Below are positions 1-9,806 of a stretch of DNA of 64,000 bases, piece by piece; the stretch's first letter is position 1, and each line of letters opens with the position of its first letter. This DNA comes from Saccharum officinarum. Taxonomy: Eukaryota > Streptophyta > Magnoliopsida > Poales > Poaceae. The stretch is taken from contig CM036159.1 of assembly GCA_020631735.1 (NCBI GenBank), positions 21,057,511 through 21,121,510 on the forward strand. Reading direction: 5' to 3'. The notes beneath the pieces were generated by a model that had not been told where the DNA came from, searched no databases, and saw nothing but the letters and a program-made list of their open reading frames with translations. Made by a program: the position numbers and the translations under genes.

Positions 1-467
1 GGGCATATAATATCATGAGAATATCGACCACTCAAGTGCAAAACTTCTAATTTAATTGATGCGGTGCTCAAACTATCAGTAAAGCAAGTAACAGATTATA
101 GTCCTCCAAAATAAAATATACCAAGAATCATTCAGCATTTAGTCCTCCAAAAAAGTACATATTCAGGGACATATATGCCATATCCTGGAAATTCTGGGTG
201 CAACCCACAAAAGCGACCACTTTGATAGGGACCACACGTACTATTCGAAAAGATTCAGAATAAATTGGTATCCACGAAGATTCATGGATGTCTCGCAATG
301 GAAATTTTCAGAAGAAAAGTAAGATCACGTTCAATTAGACGCCATCACCCATTTACTCATCCCACGGGCAAACTTCAATCTCACACGGATTTCTAACTTT
401 TTGCAAACTGATGTAATATGAAAGGGAAATGCAGCGTGGACGGGACAAAAGGAAGGATCTTGCACAC
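1..467 (-). other. Part of intron 2 of the VIH-type kinase gene
   Basis: This AT-rich stretch follows the exon 2 donor (GT at 467-466 on the minus strand). I looked for the expected third exon, which in this family continues the N-terminal domain, and did not find it. The rest of the gene should lie beyond the left edge. Confidence 0.6.
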
Positions 468-862
468 CTCGAATTCTCCAAACGCGCGGAGCCGCTCGAG
501 AATCTGCTCCATTGGAGAAGAGAACACCTGAAGAAAAGAAGAATTAAGAATTTGATCAGACGATAACATGTTCCAGAGGCAACAACGAAGCTCCCGCATC
601 CCGCATTCTTTGAGAAATCCAGGAGCAAGAGCCGGCCAATCGAGACGTACGCGCTGGAAGAGCAAGAACACGAATCGATCAATAACCAGGAAGACAAGAC
701 AGCATCTAGCATCCATGTGTTCGCGAGAATCCGTGAACCACCAAGGAGAAGAAAAAGAAAAACCTCAACAGACCAGAGAGTCAAGATCCCGACCTTCTTC
801 TCCATGACACAGACGCCAATGGTGATCTTGCCGGCGCCGCCATTACCCTCCATCACCACCAT
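468..862 (-). CDS. VIH: 5-prime end (exons 1-2) of a VIP1/VIH-type diphosphoinositol pentakisphosphate kinase, partial
   Basis: Exon 1 is 794-862 and reads MVVMEGNGGAGKITIGVCVM followed by EKK; a second in-frame ATG lies at 853. The donor is AAG|GTCGGG. Exon 2 is 468-527 and encodes VFSSPMEQILERLRAFGEFE, between a CAG acceptor and a GAG|GTGTGC donor. Both junctions are phase 0, so the two exons join into the conserved N terminus of the plant VIH/PPIP5K family (IGVCVMEKK-VFS-PM-QILERL-AFGEFE). These are bifunctional inositol pyrophosphate kinase/phosphatases that make InsP8 and act in phosphate sensing and jasmonate signalling. Only about 43 of the roughly 1,000 residues usual for the family are inside the window; the kinase and phosphatase domains are not visible. 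The match rests on remembered family sequence. Longer reading frames running through the intron are artefacts. Confidence 0.82.
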
Positions 863-1274
863 TGCGGCCCGTCCCGGGCCCTGGCCTCCTCCGCCCCCGA
901 TCTGTCCACAGCCCGCGCACGCGAATCCGGAGAGATTTCGCGCGATTTTGATGCCGGGAGGATAAGAGGCGTTTGGTCGGGGGCGTTCGGGAAGGGTAGG
1001 CGGCGGCGAGAGGCGTGTGTATCGCACACAACTCCTCTCTTCTCCGCTGCGGCGGCGTTCGGGTCAGGGGTCGGGATTGGCGGTCTCGTCTCGTGCGAGT
1101 GCGATGCGATGGGCTGGCGGCTTCGAGCGGCGCGGCGGCAGAGGTGGAGCGGCTCTTATCGGCTCCACAGTGTGGGCTGGCCTCTGGCCTAGTTGCCATT
1201 GCCAAGTTTGTTTGCGATACTGTGTGCTCACGCCGTTTGCACACGAAAAGGGTAACGCAAGAAAGACTCGTGGA
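863..1274 (-). promoter_or_regulatory. CpG-rich 5-prime flank of the VIH-type gene
   Basis: The sequence from 863 to about 1190 is strongly GC- and CpG-rich, with repeated GGCGGCG and CGGCG runs, and turns AT-rich after 1195. This is typical of a grass 5-prime UTR and core promoter. I saw no clear TATA box on the minus strand, so the transcription start cannot be placed. Confidence 0.45.
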
Positions 1275-1361
1275 AAAGGATTTCTCTTTTTTTATTTTCT
1301 TTTTCATGAAAGATTTCTCTTGTTTATTTTCTTTTTGATGAAAGATTTCTCCTTTTTATAG
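1275..1361. repeat. Short tandem repeat, about 33 bp x 2.6
   Basis: Three successive units start at 1275, 1309 and 1341. Each begins AAAG(G)ATTTCTC and runs through a T-rich tract to CATG or GATG; the third is truncated. It sits just outside the CpG-rich flank. Confidence 0.7.
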
Positions 1362-1577
1362 AAAAAGGTGGGAAGGGTTAAATGTACCTTTGGTGCTAAA
1401 ACTTGTAGTGGCCACTACTTTTATCAGAAAAAGAGAGACCTTTTACTACTCATCAATAGAGTTGATACAATCCTGAGCAATAATTTGCTCGATACATGGC
1501 CACTACCTCATGTAATAGTATTTCATAAGTTTGATTGCATTGTGAGTTTCTAACACCTCGAACACCAAATTGCATCA

Positions 1578-3272
1578 AGTGAGGAATACCATGTACGGCG
1601 AGATCTGCCGTAGAGTTGAAAACAAAGATACAAGATCCCGTTTATAAGGAATTGTTTTCAATAAGAATGATAAATGTCTGCTTTTCACTGCCATCGTATG
1701 AAATTTTAATGTTTTAAATTTATTTCAGTATTATTTTATATTATATTGAATACTTAAATTAAAAATATGATGAGCTTCCGACCGATTGGAAATCGTTTTC
1801 GACAGTTTTTAGCTTTGGTGTTGCCATCTTATCCTTAGGGCGTTTTATTGGCAAAAAGTCCTACCAGCCAAATGTCCATTATTTTTGTGGTGTGAATAGG
1901 TTATCCACTTCTATTTTGCTCTCTTCTTAATAGTTTTAGCATATTTCATCTAATTTGTCGATTTGTAGGGAAAGATCAAACATGTACTCCTATTCATGCA
2001 AGGGAAACAAGTGAGGAGTACCGTGTAGGGCAAGGTCTGTTGTAGGGCTGAAAACAAAAAATAAACGATCCTGTTTATAACAAATCGTTTTAGTATGAAT
2101 GATAAATGTTCATTTTTCACTGTTATCACATTTAAAATTTTGATGTTTTAAAAAATCTTTTAGTGCTATTTTATATCATACTCAAACGAAAAATAAGCTA
2201 AGCTTAGTGATCAGAAATCGTTTTCGACTACTTCAACCTTGGTGTTGCCATATTATGCTAGGGCATTTTGTTGGCAAAACGTCCTACCAAGAGCTCAAGC
2301 CAGCACGTCGATTAGTATTTTGTCATGTGCATAGGTTATCCACTTCTATTTTGTCTTTCCTCACAAAATCAACTTTAATACTTTTAGCATGTTCCTTCTA
2401 ATTTGTGGATTTGTGGTTACTGCAAGGGAAATATCTAATGTGGACTCCTTCTATCGTGAAATATAATGTATCTAAACATTTTTATGACATATTATGTGGT
2501 AAAACAAATGACACATATAATCCTTCTTGATTACCATATTTAAGTTGGCGATAGACATTAATAGTAGATATGTATGTGAATGTTGTCATTTGGAGGATTT
2601 ATTCACTTAGGATCCTTATAATTTGTTACAAATTTAAATGCACGGATACATTATATTTGAGGACGGGTGATGTATTGCTCGATAATGAAACGTACGTGGA
2701 GATTTTCTCAGTCTACTCGTGAACAACACTAAAGCAAGCACTCACTCAGCCATGATTTTCTAGACATGTCAAAATTCAAAAGGTTGAAAAGAGTGTCTTC
2801 TTTACACCTCTACGGTAATGTGGCGGACCCCCTTTTTTACCAGCTAGATGGAACATGAGGCACAACCTTTTCGTGGGAGCAAGGTTTTATATTGAATACT
2901 TAAATTAAAAGTATGGTGAGCTTTCAACTGATCGGAAATCGTTTTCGACCATTTTTAGCTTTGGTGTTGCCATCTTATCCTAGGGTTTTATTGGCAAAAA
3001 GTCCTACCAAGAGCTCAAGCTAGCGCGTCGATTATTGTGGTGTGCATAGGTTATCCACTTCTATTTTGTCTCTCCTCACAAAATAAATGTTAATAGTTTT
3101 AGCATATTTCTTCTAATTTGTCGATTTGCAATTACTGCAAGGGAAAGATTTAACATGTACTCCTATTCATGCAAGGGAAACAAGCAAGGAGTACCGTGTA
3201 GGGCGAGGTATGTTATAGGGCTGAAAACATAAATAAAAGATCCTGTTTACGAGAAATTGTTTCTGTAGGAAT
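1578..3272. repeat. Degenerate tandem repeat: units 1-3 and copy A of a local duplication
   Basis: A unit of about 430 bp recurs, with anchors GATCGGAAATCGTTTTCGA (near 1780, 2207, 2930), TTGGTGTTGCCAT, and AGGTTATCCACTTCTATTTT (near 1909, 2331, 3051). The upstream part of the unit, with the anchor AGATCCCGTTTATAA or a variant, occurs near 1634, 2068 and 3238. After unit 2, a further block (2436-2883) is repeated later at 8577-8908 and 20466 onward, so 2013-2883 is copy A of a larger duplication of about 0.85 kb. No conserved reading frame is seen. The origin (old transposon, satellite remnant) is unknown. Confidence 0.75.
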
Positions 3273-3496
3273 TGTAGAAAGGAGAGAATCACCACACACC
3301 CTATGTGGGTGGGGAGCCTTTCATATATATAGCCAATAGGCATACATGGAAGTTACATACATGGGAAGCTATTCCCTGTACAAGGAAACAATCTCAGGCT
3401 ATACATAGAAATAATCCTAGGCTATATATGGCAGCTAGCCTATCTAGGGGATTACAAACAATCTGTGATTAGGCCGGATATATACATATCCTAATA
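3273..3496 (-). repeat. 3-prime LTR of Copia 1
   Basis: 224 bp, apparently identical to 8014-8237. The pol stop codon TAG (3493-3491) lies inside this LTR, six bases from its boundary. The purine-rich G tract just inside, at 3497-3505 (minus strand GCGGGCGGG), is the likely polypurine tract and doubles as coding sequence. Confidence 0.93.
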
Positions 3497-5239
3497 CCCG
3501 CCCGCAGTCGTAGCGGAAGCATCACGAACGCACAGACTGGTCCGGAAGTCAGTGAAGAGCTGGACGGGCAGACCCTTGGTCATGATATCGGCAAACTGGT
3601 GCGCGGAGGGAACATGGAGAACTCGGAACTGTCCCAGAGCGACCTTCTCGCGAACGAAGTGGATGTCGATCTCGATGTGCTTCGTGCGGCGGTGATGGAC
3701 AGGGTTGGCAGCCATGTAGACGGCGCTCACGTTGTCACAGTAGACAACCGTCGCGAGCGGGATGGAGATGTGGAGCTCCTGAAGTAGCTGTCGCAGCCAG
3801 CAGCACTCAGCAACCACATGGGCCACTGCACGGTACTCAGCTTCGGCACTGGAGCGAGACACAGTGGTCTGACGCTTGGAAGACCAAGACACCAGGTTGT
3901 CGCCGAGGTAGACACAGAAGCCGGAGGTGGAGCGACGTGTGTCTGGGCAGCCGGCCCAGTCAGCGTCGGAGTATGCAGTGAGGTGGTCGATGGCGCCAGA
4001 GCCCAAGTGGAGGCCTGCCGATAAGGAGCCCTTGACATATCGAAGAATGCGCTTGATCAGCGCAAGGTGCGACTCGCGGGGGTCCTGCATGAAGAGGCAG
4101 ACCTGCTGAACAGCATAAGCCAGGTCCGGCCTCGTCAAGGTGAGGTACTGGAGAGCACCAGCAAGGCTCCGGTACTCCGATGGGTTGGCGACCGGGGCTC
4201 CCTCTGAGGCGGACAGCTTGGTCCGTGCATCCACAGGAGTAGCTGTCGGGTGGCATTCAGACATGCCAGCACGCTGGAGGAGATCCACAGCATACTGCCT
4301 CTGGGAGAGGAACAGCCCACTGCTGTCCCGGGTCACCGAGATGCCGAGGAAGTGATGCAGGTCGCCAAGGTCCGTCATGGCGAACTCCGAGTGGAGGCGC
4401 GTGATGATATGCTGGAGGAGGGCCGGTGACGATGCGGTGACAACGATGTCGTCGACGTAGAGAAGGAGATAGGCCAGCTCGGCACCGGCCTTGTAAACGA
4501 ACAGAGAGGCGTCCGACTTGGATGTGGTGAAGCCGATGCTGCAGATGAAGGTGGAGAAGCGCTGGTTCCAAGCTCGCGGGGCCTGCTTAAGTCCATACAA
4601 GGACTTCTGCAGCAAACATACTGAGTTAGGAGCGGCGGGGTCGATGAAGCCAGACGGCTGCTCGCAGTAGACCGTCTCCTCGAGATTGCCGTGAAGAAAT
4701 GCATTCTTCACGTCGAGCTGGCGTATGGGCCAATCCCGGGATGCAGCGATGCTGAGGACGGTGCGGATCGTGGCCGGCTTGACCACCGGACTGAATGTCT
4801 CGTCATAGTCGACGCCGGCCTGCTGAGAGAACCCGCGGACGACCCAGCGCGCCTTGTGCCGGGCGAGGGAGCCGTCGGAGTGGAACTTGTGCTTGAACAG
4901 CCACTTGCCAGTGACGATGTTCGCACCAGGAGGACGAGGTACGAGGCGCCAGGTGCCGTTGTCGATCAGCGCCTTGTGCTCTTCTGCCATCGCAGCGCGC
5001 CAATTTGGATCGGCGAGTGCACTGCGGTAGTTCGCCGGGATGGGCGAGGCGACGGTGGCGGAGAATCCGTAGCGCTGGACGGTGCGGAGGGTGCCGGTCT
5101 GTGAGCGAGTCACAGGCCGGTTCGCTGTGGCAGCACGAGGCGCAGCAGGAGGCGCTGTCGTTGCTGCCTGAGGTGCTGGAGGTGGCGCCGGGGCTGCTGG
5201 TGGCACAGTAGAGGCCACTGGAGCAGCCGCAGGGGCCAC
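3491..5239 (-). CDS. Copia 1 reverse transcriptase and RNase H portion of pol
   Basis: About 582 residues; the first codon listed is GTG, so this is the continuation of the upstream frame rather than an independent start, and the frame stays open back to about 5404. Order: Ala/Pro-rich linker, RT start WRLVPRPPGANIVTGKWLFK, the QLDVKNAFLHG block, catalytic YVDD (LLLYVDDIVV), then RNase H with AYSDADWAGC and SRSSAEAEYRA. Catalytic motifs look intact. The tail ends in the 3-prime LTR. It is shifted by one frame relative to the gag-integrase frame, with no nonsense codons, so this part could be functional if the frame change is a sequencing error or a single recent mutation. Confidence 0.93.
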   Translation of the reverse strand: MAPAAAPVASTVPPAAPAPPPAPQAATTAPPAAPRAATANRPVTRSQTGTLRTVQRYGFSATVASPIPANYRSALADPNWRAAMAEEHKALIDNGTWRLVPRPPGANIVTGKWLFKHKFHSDGSLARHKARWVVRGFSQQAGVDYDETFSPVVKPATIRTVLSIAASRDWPIRQLDVKNAFLHGNLEETVYCEQPSGFIDPAAPNSVCLLQKSLYGLKQAPRAWNQRFSTFICSIGFTTSKSDASLFVYKAGAELAYLLLYVDDIVVTASSPALLQHIITRLHSEFAMTDLGDLHHFLGISVTRDSSGLFLSQRQYAVDLLQRAGMSECHPTATPVDARTKLSASEGAPVANPSEYRSLAGALQYLTLTRPDLAYAVQQVCLFMQDPRESHLALIKRILRYVKGSLSAGLHLGSGAIDHLTAYSDADWAGCPDTRRSTSGFCVYLGDNLVSWSSKRQTTVSRSSAEAEYRAVAHVVAECCWLRQLLQELHISIPLATVVYCDNVSAVYMAANPVHHRRTKHIEIDIHFVREKVALGQFRVLHVPSAHQFADIMTKGLPVQLFTDFRTSLCVRDASATTAGGY

Positions 5240-7905
5240 TACCTCGGCGGTCGGTGCGGCAGTAGGCCGGGGACGACGGCTGTAGACAACGCCGAAGCGC
5301 TGGCCGCCCGGCTGCAGCCCGCCCGGAGAGTGCCCGCCCGCAGGCGAAGCCTGGGGGCCCAGCTGGAGGATGGCCGGGTCCAGTAGCTCCGGGACATATC
5401 CTCGGTGGTGTCAACGGGCAGCGGAGTAGTGCTCGCTGGTGGCGTCGGGGAAGACAGTCCCTGCATCAGAAAGTCAAGTGAAGACGGCATGGAAGCCGCC
5501 GATGGTGCTGCTGAAAAAGGAAACACGGACTCGTCAAAAACAACATGGCGAGAGATGATAATTCGACGAGTGGACATGTCTAGGCAGCGATAGCCCTTGT
5601 GAGAGGATGGATATCCTAGGAAGACACAGGGTGCTGATCGAGGGGAGAGTTTGTGTGGGGTGGTGGCAGTGAGGTTAGGATAACAGAGGCATCCGAAGAC
5701 GCGAAGTGAGGAATAATCTGGAAGTTGGTTGTGAAGGAGCTGGTATGGGATTTGGTTTTGAATGGAGGAGGAGGGGCGCCTATTTAGGAGGAGGGTAGCT
5801 GTGGCAAGAGCCTCAGCCCAGTAGGGAGGTGGCATGAACGCGTGAAGAAGCAAGGTGCGGATGGTGTTATTTGTGGTACGGATCAAGCGTTCAGCTTTGC
5901 CGTTTTGGGGGGAGGTATAGGGGCATGATAGGCGGAGCGTAATGCCATGGCTGGTGAGGAAGGAGGTAGTGGCATTATTAACAAACTCGGTCCCATTATC
6001 AGCTTGGAATGATTTAGGCGTGGTACCAAACTGTGTTTGAGCATAGGCAATAAACTGGACAATGTGGCGGTGCACTTCAGATTTCTGCCGAAGGGGAAAT
6101 GACCAGCAGTAATGAGAAAAATCATCCAGTAGAACAAGATAATATTTAAAACCAGAGTTGCTAAGCACGGGGGATGTCCATACATCACAATGAACTAAAT
6201 CAAAAGGAGCAGTGGTCACAGAGGTGGAAGGACTAAAGGGGAGCCGCACGTGCTTGCCAAGTTGACAGGCATGACAGAGGCATGGCGAGCTCTTATTGTA
6301 GGAGATGACCGACATGCTTTGTAGAGTGGCGAGGCTGGATGGACCGGGGTGGCCGAGGCGGTGGTGCCATAGCGAAGATGTGGTGGCAAGACTGCAGTGG
6401 TGCGTTGGCGTGGAGGGGAAGGTGTAGAGGTCGCCGGCACTATTGCAGCGAAGAGTCACGCGCCCCGTCTGCTGGTCCTTGACAGAAAAACCGAAAGCGT
6501 CAAATTCAATAGAACAATGATTGTCACGGGTGAATTGACGGACGGAAAGGAGATTGCGCACTAGAGCTGGAGCAACCAAAACATTGTTAAGATGAAAAGT
6601 GGTAGAAGGAGAAGACAGTGTGGATGTGCCACGGCAGGTGATAGGAATGGTGGTGCCATTACCAACCGTGATACCGGAAGTAGGAGGAGGGAGACGGGAC
6701 AGGAGTATACCATCCGAGGGCGACATGTGGGTCGTGGCACCGGTGTCTAGCACCCAGGGAGAGGACCCCTGGAGGGACATCTGGTTGAGGGCGGCTATGA
6801 GGCCGGCCTGATCCCAGTTGCCGTGTTGCTGGTGGGAGGGGTTGGGTGCTGCACCATCGGAGACCTGGACAGGTGCGAAGGCAGTGTGTGCTTGGGCTGG
6901 AGGGAAAGCGCCAAGAACGCCAGGCCCACGCCAGGCTGAGTTCGGCGCCGGTGGACGCCACTGCTGCTGCTGTTGCGCCCCGCCCGTCCAGGGAGCATAG
7001 CAGTACCAGGGACCCGCTGGCGGTGCAGGGGCCCTTGGTCCGCCCCCGAAGTGAGAGCCCTTGCCCTTCTTCTTCCAGCGACCGCCCTGGCCGCTGCCCC
7101 CGTAGCCGCTGCTGTGGCCACCGCCGCTGGAGCCTCCGCCGTGATTGCCTTGGCGACTGGCAGGGGATCCAGCGCCCGTGTTGCTGGAGGAGGAGCGGCA
7201 GGCTGTGCCGCACGTGGCGTGGAACGCCGTCTGGGCAGCGACGGTGCCGTCGTTGGCGAGGCGGAGCTCCTTCAGCACGAGCTTCTCGCGAGTGGTGGCG
7301 AAGTCCGGCAGTGGGTGTGAGTCGGCGATGTTGTCGGCGGTACCTGCAAAGCGAGGATTGAGGCCCCGCAGGAGATTGAGGACGAGCTCCGAGTCGGTGA
7401 TGGTGCGACCGACATCGCGGAGTGCGTCGGCGGTGGCCTTCATCCGCTTGCAGTAGTCGTTGATGGAGGAGTCGCCCTGAGTCATGGAGTGGAACTCGTG
7501 ACTCAGGAAGATGGCGCGCGGAGCCTTGTTGGCCTCGAAGAGGCGCTTGATGGCGACCCATAGCTCGCGCGCGGTCTGGTTCGGTGCCATGGCAAGGCCG
7601 AGGACGTCCGGCCCGACAGAACCTAGGAGCCAGCTGCGAACGCAGGAGTCCGCAATGGCCCAAGCAGGATCAGTGGGTCTGGCCTCCGCCGTGCCGTCGA
7701 CATGGAGGAGGAGGCCAAATTTCCCGCAGAGGGAGGTGAAGAACGGCTCCCACTGGTTGTAGTTGGGCTGTGTCAGCTCCAGGGTCACCGGGATATGGTT
7801 CTTGACAGAGATTGTCGCGTAGGGGGCGACAAAGATGGCTGGGGCAGGCAGTGTGCCCATGGAGGCCGAGGTGCCAGAGGGGCTGGTGGCTGAGGAAGTC
7901 GACAT
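5239..7905 (-). CDS. Copia 1 gag, protease and integrase
   Basis: The ATG at 7905 (MSTSSATSPSG) was chosen because the open stretch upstream, to 8040, runs through the primer binding site into the LTR. Gag starts with a UBN2-type block (NHIPVTLELTQPNYNQWEPF). The usual CCHC zinc knuckle is not visible; a Gly/Ser/His-rich then Gln/Pro-rich region stands in its place. Protease motif VLDTGATTHM has its Asp near residue 387. The pre-integrase zinc region (WHHRLGHP, CHACQLGKH) follows. The integrase triad is Asp574 (HCDVW), Asp636 (ADNGTEF) and Glu672 (GKAERL), giving the canonical D-D35-E spacing. The frame drifts into a nonsense tail after DTTED (near 5402) and stops at 5241-5239, while the real pol continues in another frame. 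Confidence 0.92.
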   Translation of the reverse strand: MSTSSATSPSGTSASMGTLPAPAIFVAPYATISVKNHIPVTLELTQPNYNQWEPFFTSLCGKFGLLLHVDGTAEARPTDPAWAIADSCVRSWLLGSVGPDVLGLAMAPNQTARELWVAIKRLFEANKAPRAIFLSHEFHSMTQGDSSINDYCKRMKATADALRDVGRTITDSELVLNLLRGLNPRFAGTADNIADSHPLPDFATTREKLVLKELRLANDGTVAAQTAFHATCGTACRSSSSNTGAGSPASRQGNHGGGSSGGGHSSGYGGSGQGGRWKKKGKGSHFGGGPRAPAPPAGPWYCYAPWTGGAQQQQQWRPPAPNSAWRGPGVLGAFPPAQAHTAFAPVQVSDGAAPNPSHQQHGNWDQAGLIAALNQMSLQGSSPWVLDTGATTHMSPSDGILLSRLPPPTSGITVGNGTTIPITCRGTSTLSSPSTTFHLNNVLVAPALVRNLLSVRQFTRDNHCSIEFDAFGFSVKDQQTGRVTLRCNSAGDLYTFPSTPTHHCSLATTSSLWHHRLGHPGPSSLATLQSMSVISYNKSSPCLCHACQLGKHVRLPFSPSTSVTTAPFDLVHCDVWTSPVLSNSGFKYYLVLLDDFSHYCWSFPLRQKSEVHRHIVQFIAYAQTQFGTTPKSFQADNGTEFVNNATTSFLTSHGITLRLSCPYTSPQNGKAERLIRTTNNTIRTLLLHAFMPPPYWAEALATATLLLNRRPSSSIQNQIPYQLLHNQLPDYSSLRVFGCLCYPNLTATTPHKLSPRSAPCVFLGYPSSHKGYRCLDMSTRRIIISRHVVFDESVFPFSAAPSAASMPSSLDFLMQGLSSPTPPASTTPLPVDTTEDMSRSYWTRPSSSWAPRLRLRAGTLRAGCSRAASASALSTAVVPGLLPHRPPR

Positions 7906-8002
7906 GGCGACCTGGGGAGGGAGGCTGGTGCGGTGGGAGGAAGGGAGGAGGAGAGAGGCACAGCTGGTGCGGTGGGAGGGAGGGAGAAGGAAAGGCCTAG
8001 AT

Positions 8003-8013
8003 CTCTGATACCA
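8003..8013 (-). other. Primer binding site of Copia 1 (initiator tRNA-Met)
   Basis: On the minus strand this reads TGGTATCAGAG, directly next to the 5-prime LTR end (8014). It is the standard Copia site complementary to the 3-prime end of initiator tRNA-Met. Confidence 0.93.
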
Positions 8014-8237
8014 TGTAGAAAGGAGAGAATCACCACACACCCTATGTGGGTGGGGAGCCTTTCATATATATAGCCAATAGGCATACATGGAAGTTACATA
8101 CATGGGAAGCTATTCCCTGTACAAGGAAACAATCTCAGGCTATACATAGAAATAATCCTAGGCTATATATGGCAGCTAGCCTATCTAGGGGATTACAAAC
8201 AATCTGTGATTAGGCCGGATATATACATATCCTAATA
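8014..8237 (-). repeat. 5-prime LTR of Copia 1
   Basis: 224 bp, starting TATTAGG on the minus strand at 8237 and ending CTACA at 8014. It matches the 3-prime LTR at every position I compared. Confidence 0.93.
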
Positions 8238-8908
8238 GGAATGATACATGTTCATTTTCACTATTATCACATTTAAAATTTTGATGTTTTAAAAATTCTT
8301 TTAGTACTGTTCTATATCAAACTTAAATTAAAAATATGGTGAGCTTACCGATCGGAAATCGTTTTCGAGTGTTTTCAACCTTGGTGTTGCCATATTGTCC
8401 TAGGCCATTTTGTTGGCAAAAGGTCCTACCAAGAGCTCAAGCCAGCATGTCGATTAGCATTTTGTCATATCATAGGTTATCCACTTCTATTTTGTCTTTC
8501 CTCACAAAATCAACTTTAATAGTTTTAGCATGTTCCTTCTGATTTGTGGATTTGTGATTTATGCAAAGGGAAACATCTAATGGTGTGTACTCCTTTTATC
8601 CTAAAATATAAGGTATCTAAACATTTTTATGATATATTATGTGTGGTAAAACAAACGACACATATAATCTTTCTTGATTACCATATTTGAGTTGGTGATA
8701 GACATTAATATAAGTATGTATGTGAATGGCGTCTTTTGAAGGATTTATTCACCTAGGATCCTTTATAATTTGTGATAGATTTAAATGCTCTATCATACCT
8801 TATATTTCAGGATTGGTGAAGTATTCATGTATTGCTCGATAACGAAAATGTACGTGGAAATTTTCCTTCAATCTACTCATGAATAACACTAATAAAGCAG
8901 CACTCACT
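8238..8908. repeat. Copy B of the local duplication, middle part
   Basis: This continues the repeat interrupted at 3272 by Copia 1 and matches 2098-2750 in order: the GATCGGAAATCG anchor near 8350, AGGTTATCCACTTC near 8475, GGATTTATTCAC near 8739, and CACTCACTCA at the right end. It is cut at 8908 by the CACTA element. Confidence 0.82.
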
Positions 8909-9215
8909 CACTACTACACAAATGATTTTAGGAGGCAGTCCACAAACATTAACGGAGGCGGACACAAAATTCAACCGCCTCCTAAAATACCGGGCTATTA
9001 ACGGAGGCGGTCATTTTCATTTACCGAGGCGGTCACGTTTGCCAGCCTCATAAAATCGATTTACAGAGGCGATCAAAAAGTAACCGCCTCCTAAAATAAA
9101 TTTACGCAGGCCTCCAAAAATCAGGTCATTTTCAGAGGCGGGCCACTTAAAAGGCCCGCCTAGGAAAATATACTGAGGTCCAGCAAAAACCCGTATCCAA
9201 TACACCGACCGGGTT

Positions 9216-9227
9216 TATATATAAATA
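9216..9227 (+). promoter_or_regulatory. TATA-like box inside the CACTA left arm
   Basis: TATATATAAATA is followed by a C/T-rich leader (9240-9400) and a GC-rich stretch (9400-9800). This resembles a promoter plus 5-prime UTR, maybe the start of the lost transposase gene or a captured host leader. No convincing coding frame follows before the Copia 2 insertion. Confidence 0.4.
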
Positions 9228-9806
9228 GAACATAGGGTTTCACCTCACTATCCCTATCACTCAGTCGTCTCCCTCCCTGAGCCACCCTCTCCCTCCCCTC
9301 AACGTCTCTCCCTCCCTAAGCCGCCCCTCTCCCTCCCTCCGGCAGCCCCTCTACCTCCCTCAACCCGGCCATCTCCTCCCTCCGGCGGCGGCACCCCATC
9401 TCTCTCTTCCTCTCCTCTCTTTGCCCCTGCTGTTGCGGGCAGTCGGCCCCGGCTCGGTCGTGGACGGCCCTGGCGCAGACGGAGACTGCCCCGGCGGCGC
9501 GGAAGGAGGCGGCCACGGCACGGACACGCGCCTCGATGGTGGGCGGCCCCGGTGACACGTCCCTCCCCCACCCGAGCAGCGGCCAGATCTGGCAACCGCA
9601 AGCAGGCTTCGAGCAAGCAAGTGTGGAGCCCGACGGAGGGCGACCAGATCTCAGCAGTGGGCCACTCTTCCTTCCCCTCCACCTCTAGATCCAGCGGCGG
9701 GCGTCTTGATCTGGCAGTGGGTGGTCGGATCCCGACGATGCAAGCGGTCCAGTTCTAGTGAGCGACTGCGGCGACGGCGGCCCGTGGATGGTCTCGACGG
9801 GCCTGT
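9228..9806. other. GC-rich left arm of the CACTA element, no assignable gene
   Basis: CT-rich then CG-rich sequence with several mutually overlapping short frames on both strands (Arg/Pro/Gly-rich). None has a recognisable domain, so I treat them as composition artefacts. Confidence 0.5.

Larger units (their letters stand above)
3273..8237 (-). mobile_element. Copia LTR retrotransposon 1, near-intact, inserted in copy B
   Basis: The element reads right to left. Two 224 bp LTRs (5-prime 8014-8237, 3-prime 3273-3496) look identical base for base, which implies a very recent insertion. A 5 bp target duplication GGAAT flanks it (3268-3272 and 8238-8242). In element orientation the LTR runs TATTAGG...CTACA, so the 5-prime end is TA, not the usual TG. 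A primer binding site for initiator tRNA-Met abuts the 5-prime LTR. The domain order gag, protease, integrase, reverse transcriptase, RNase H is the Copia (Ty1) order. One frame change near 5402 splits the polyprotein. Confidence 0.95.

Noticed and set aside
353..1027. Long minus-strand frame through the VIH exon 1 region as a 224-residue protein
   Set aside because: It reads through the GT donor at 793 into intron sequence; only the 794-862 part matches a protein family.
9299..9758. Overlapping Pro/Arg/Gly-rich frames in the CACTA left arm
   Set aside because: Frames on both strands overlap with similar length and no domain, as expected from GC-rich sequence.
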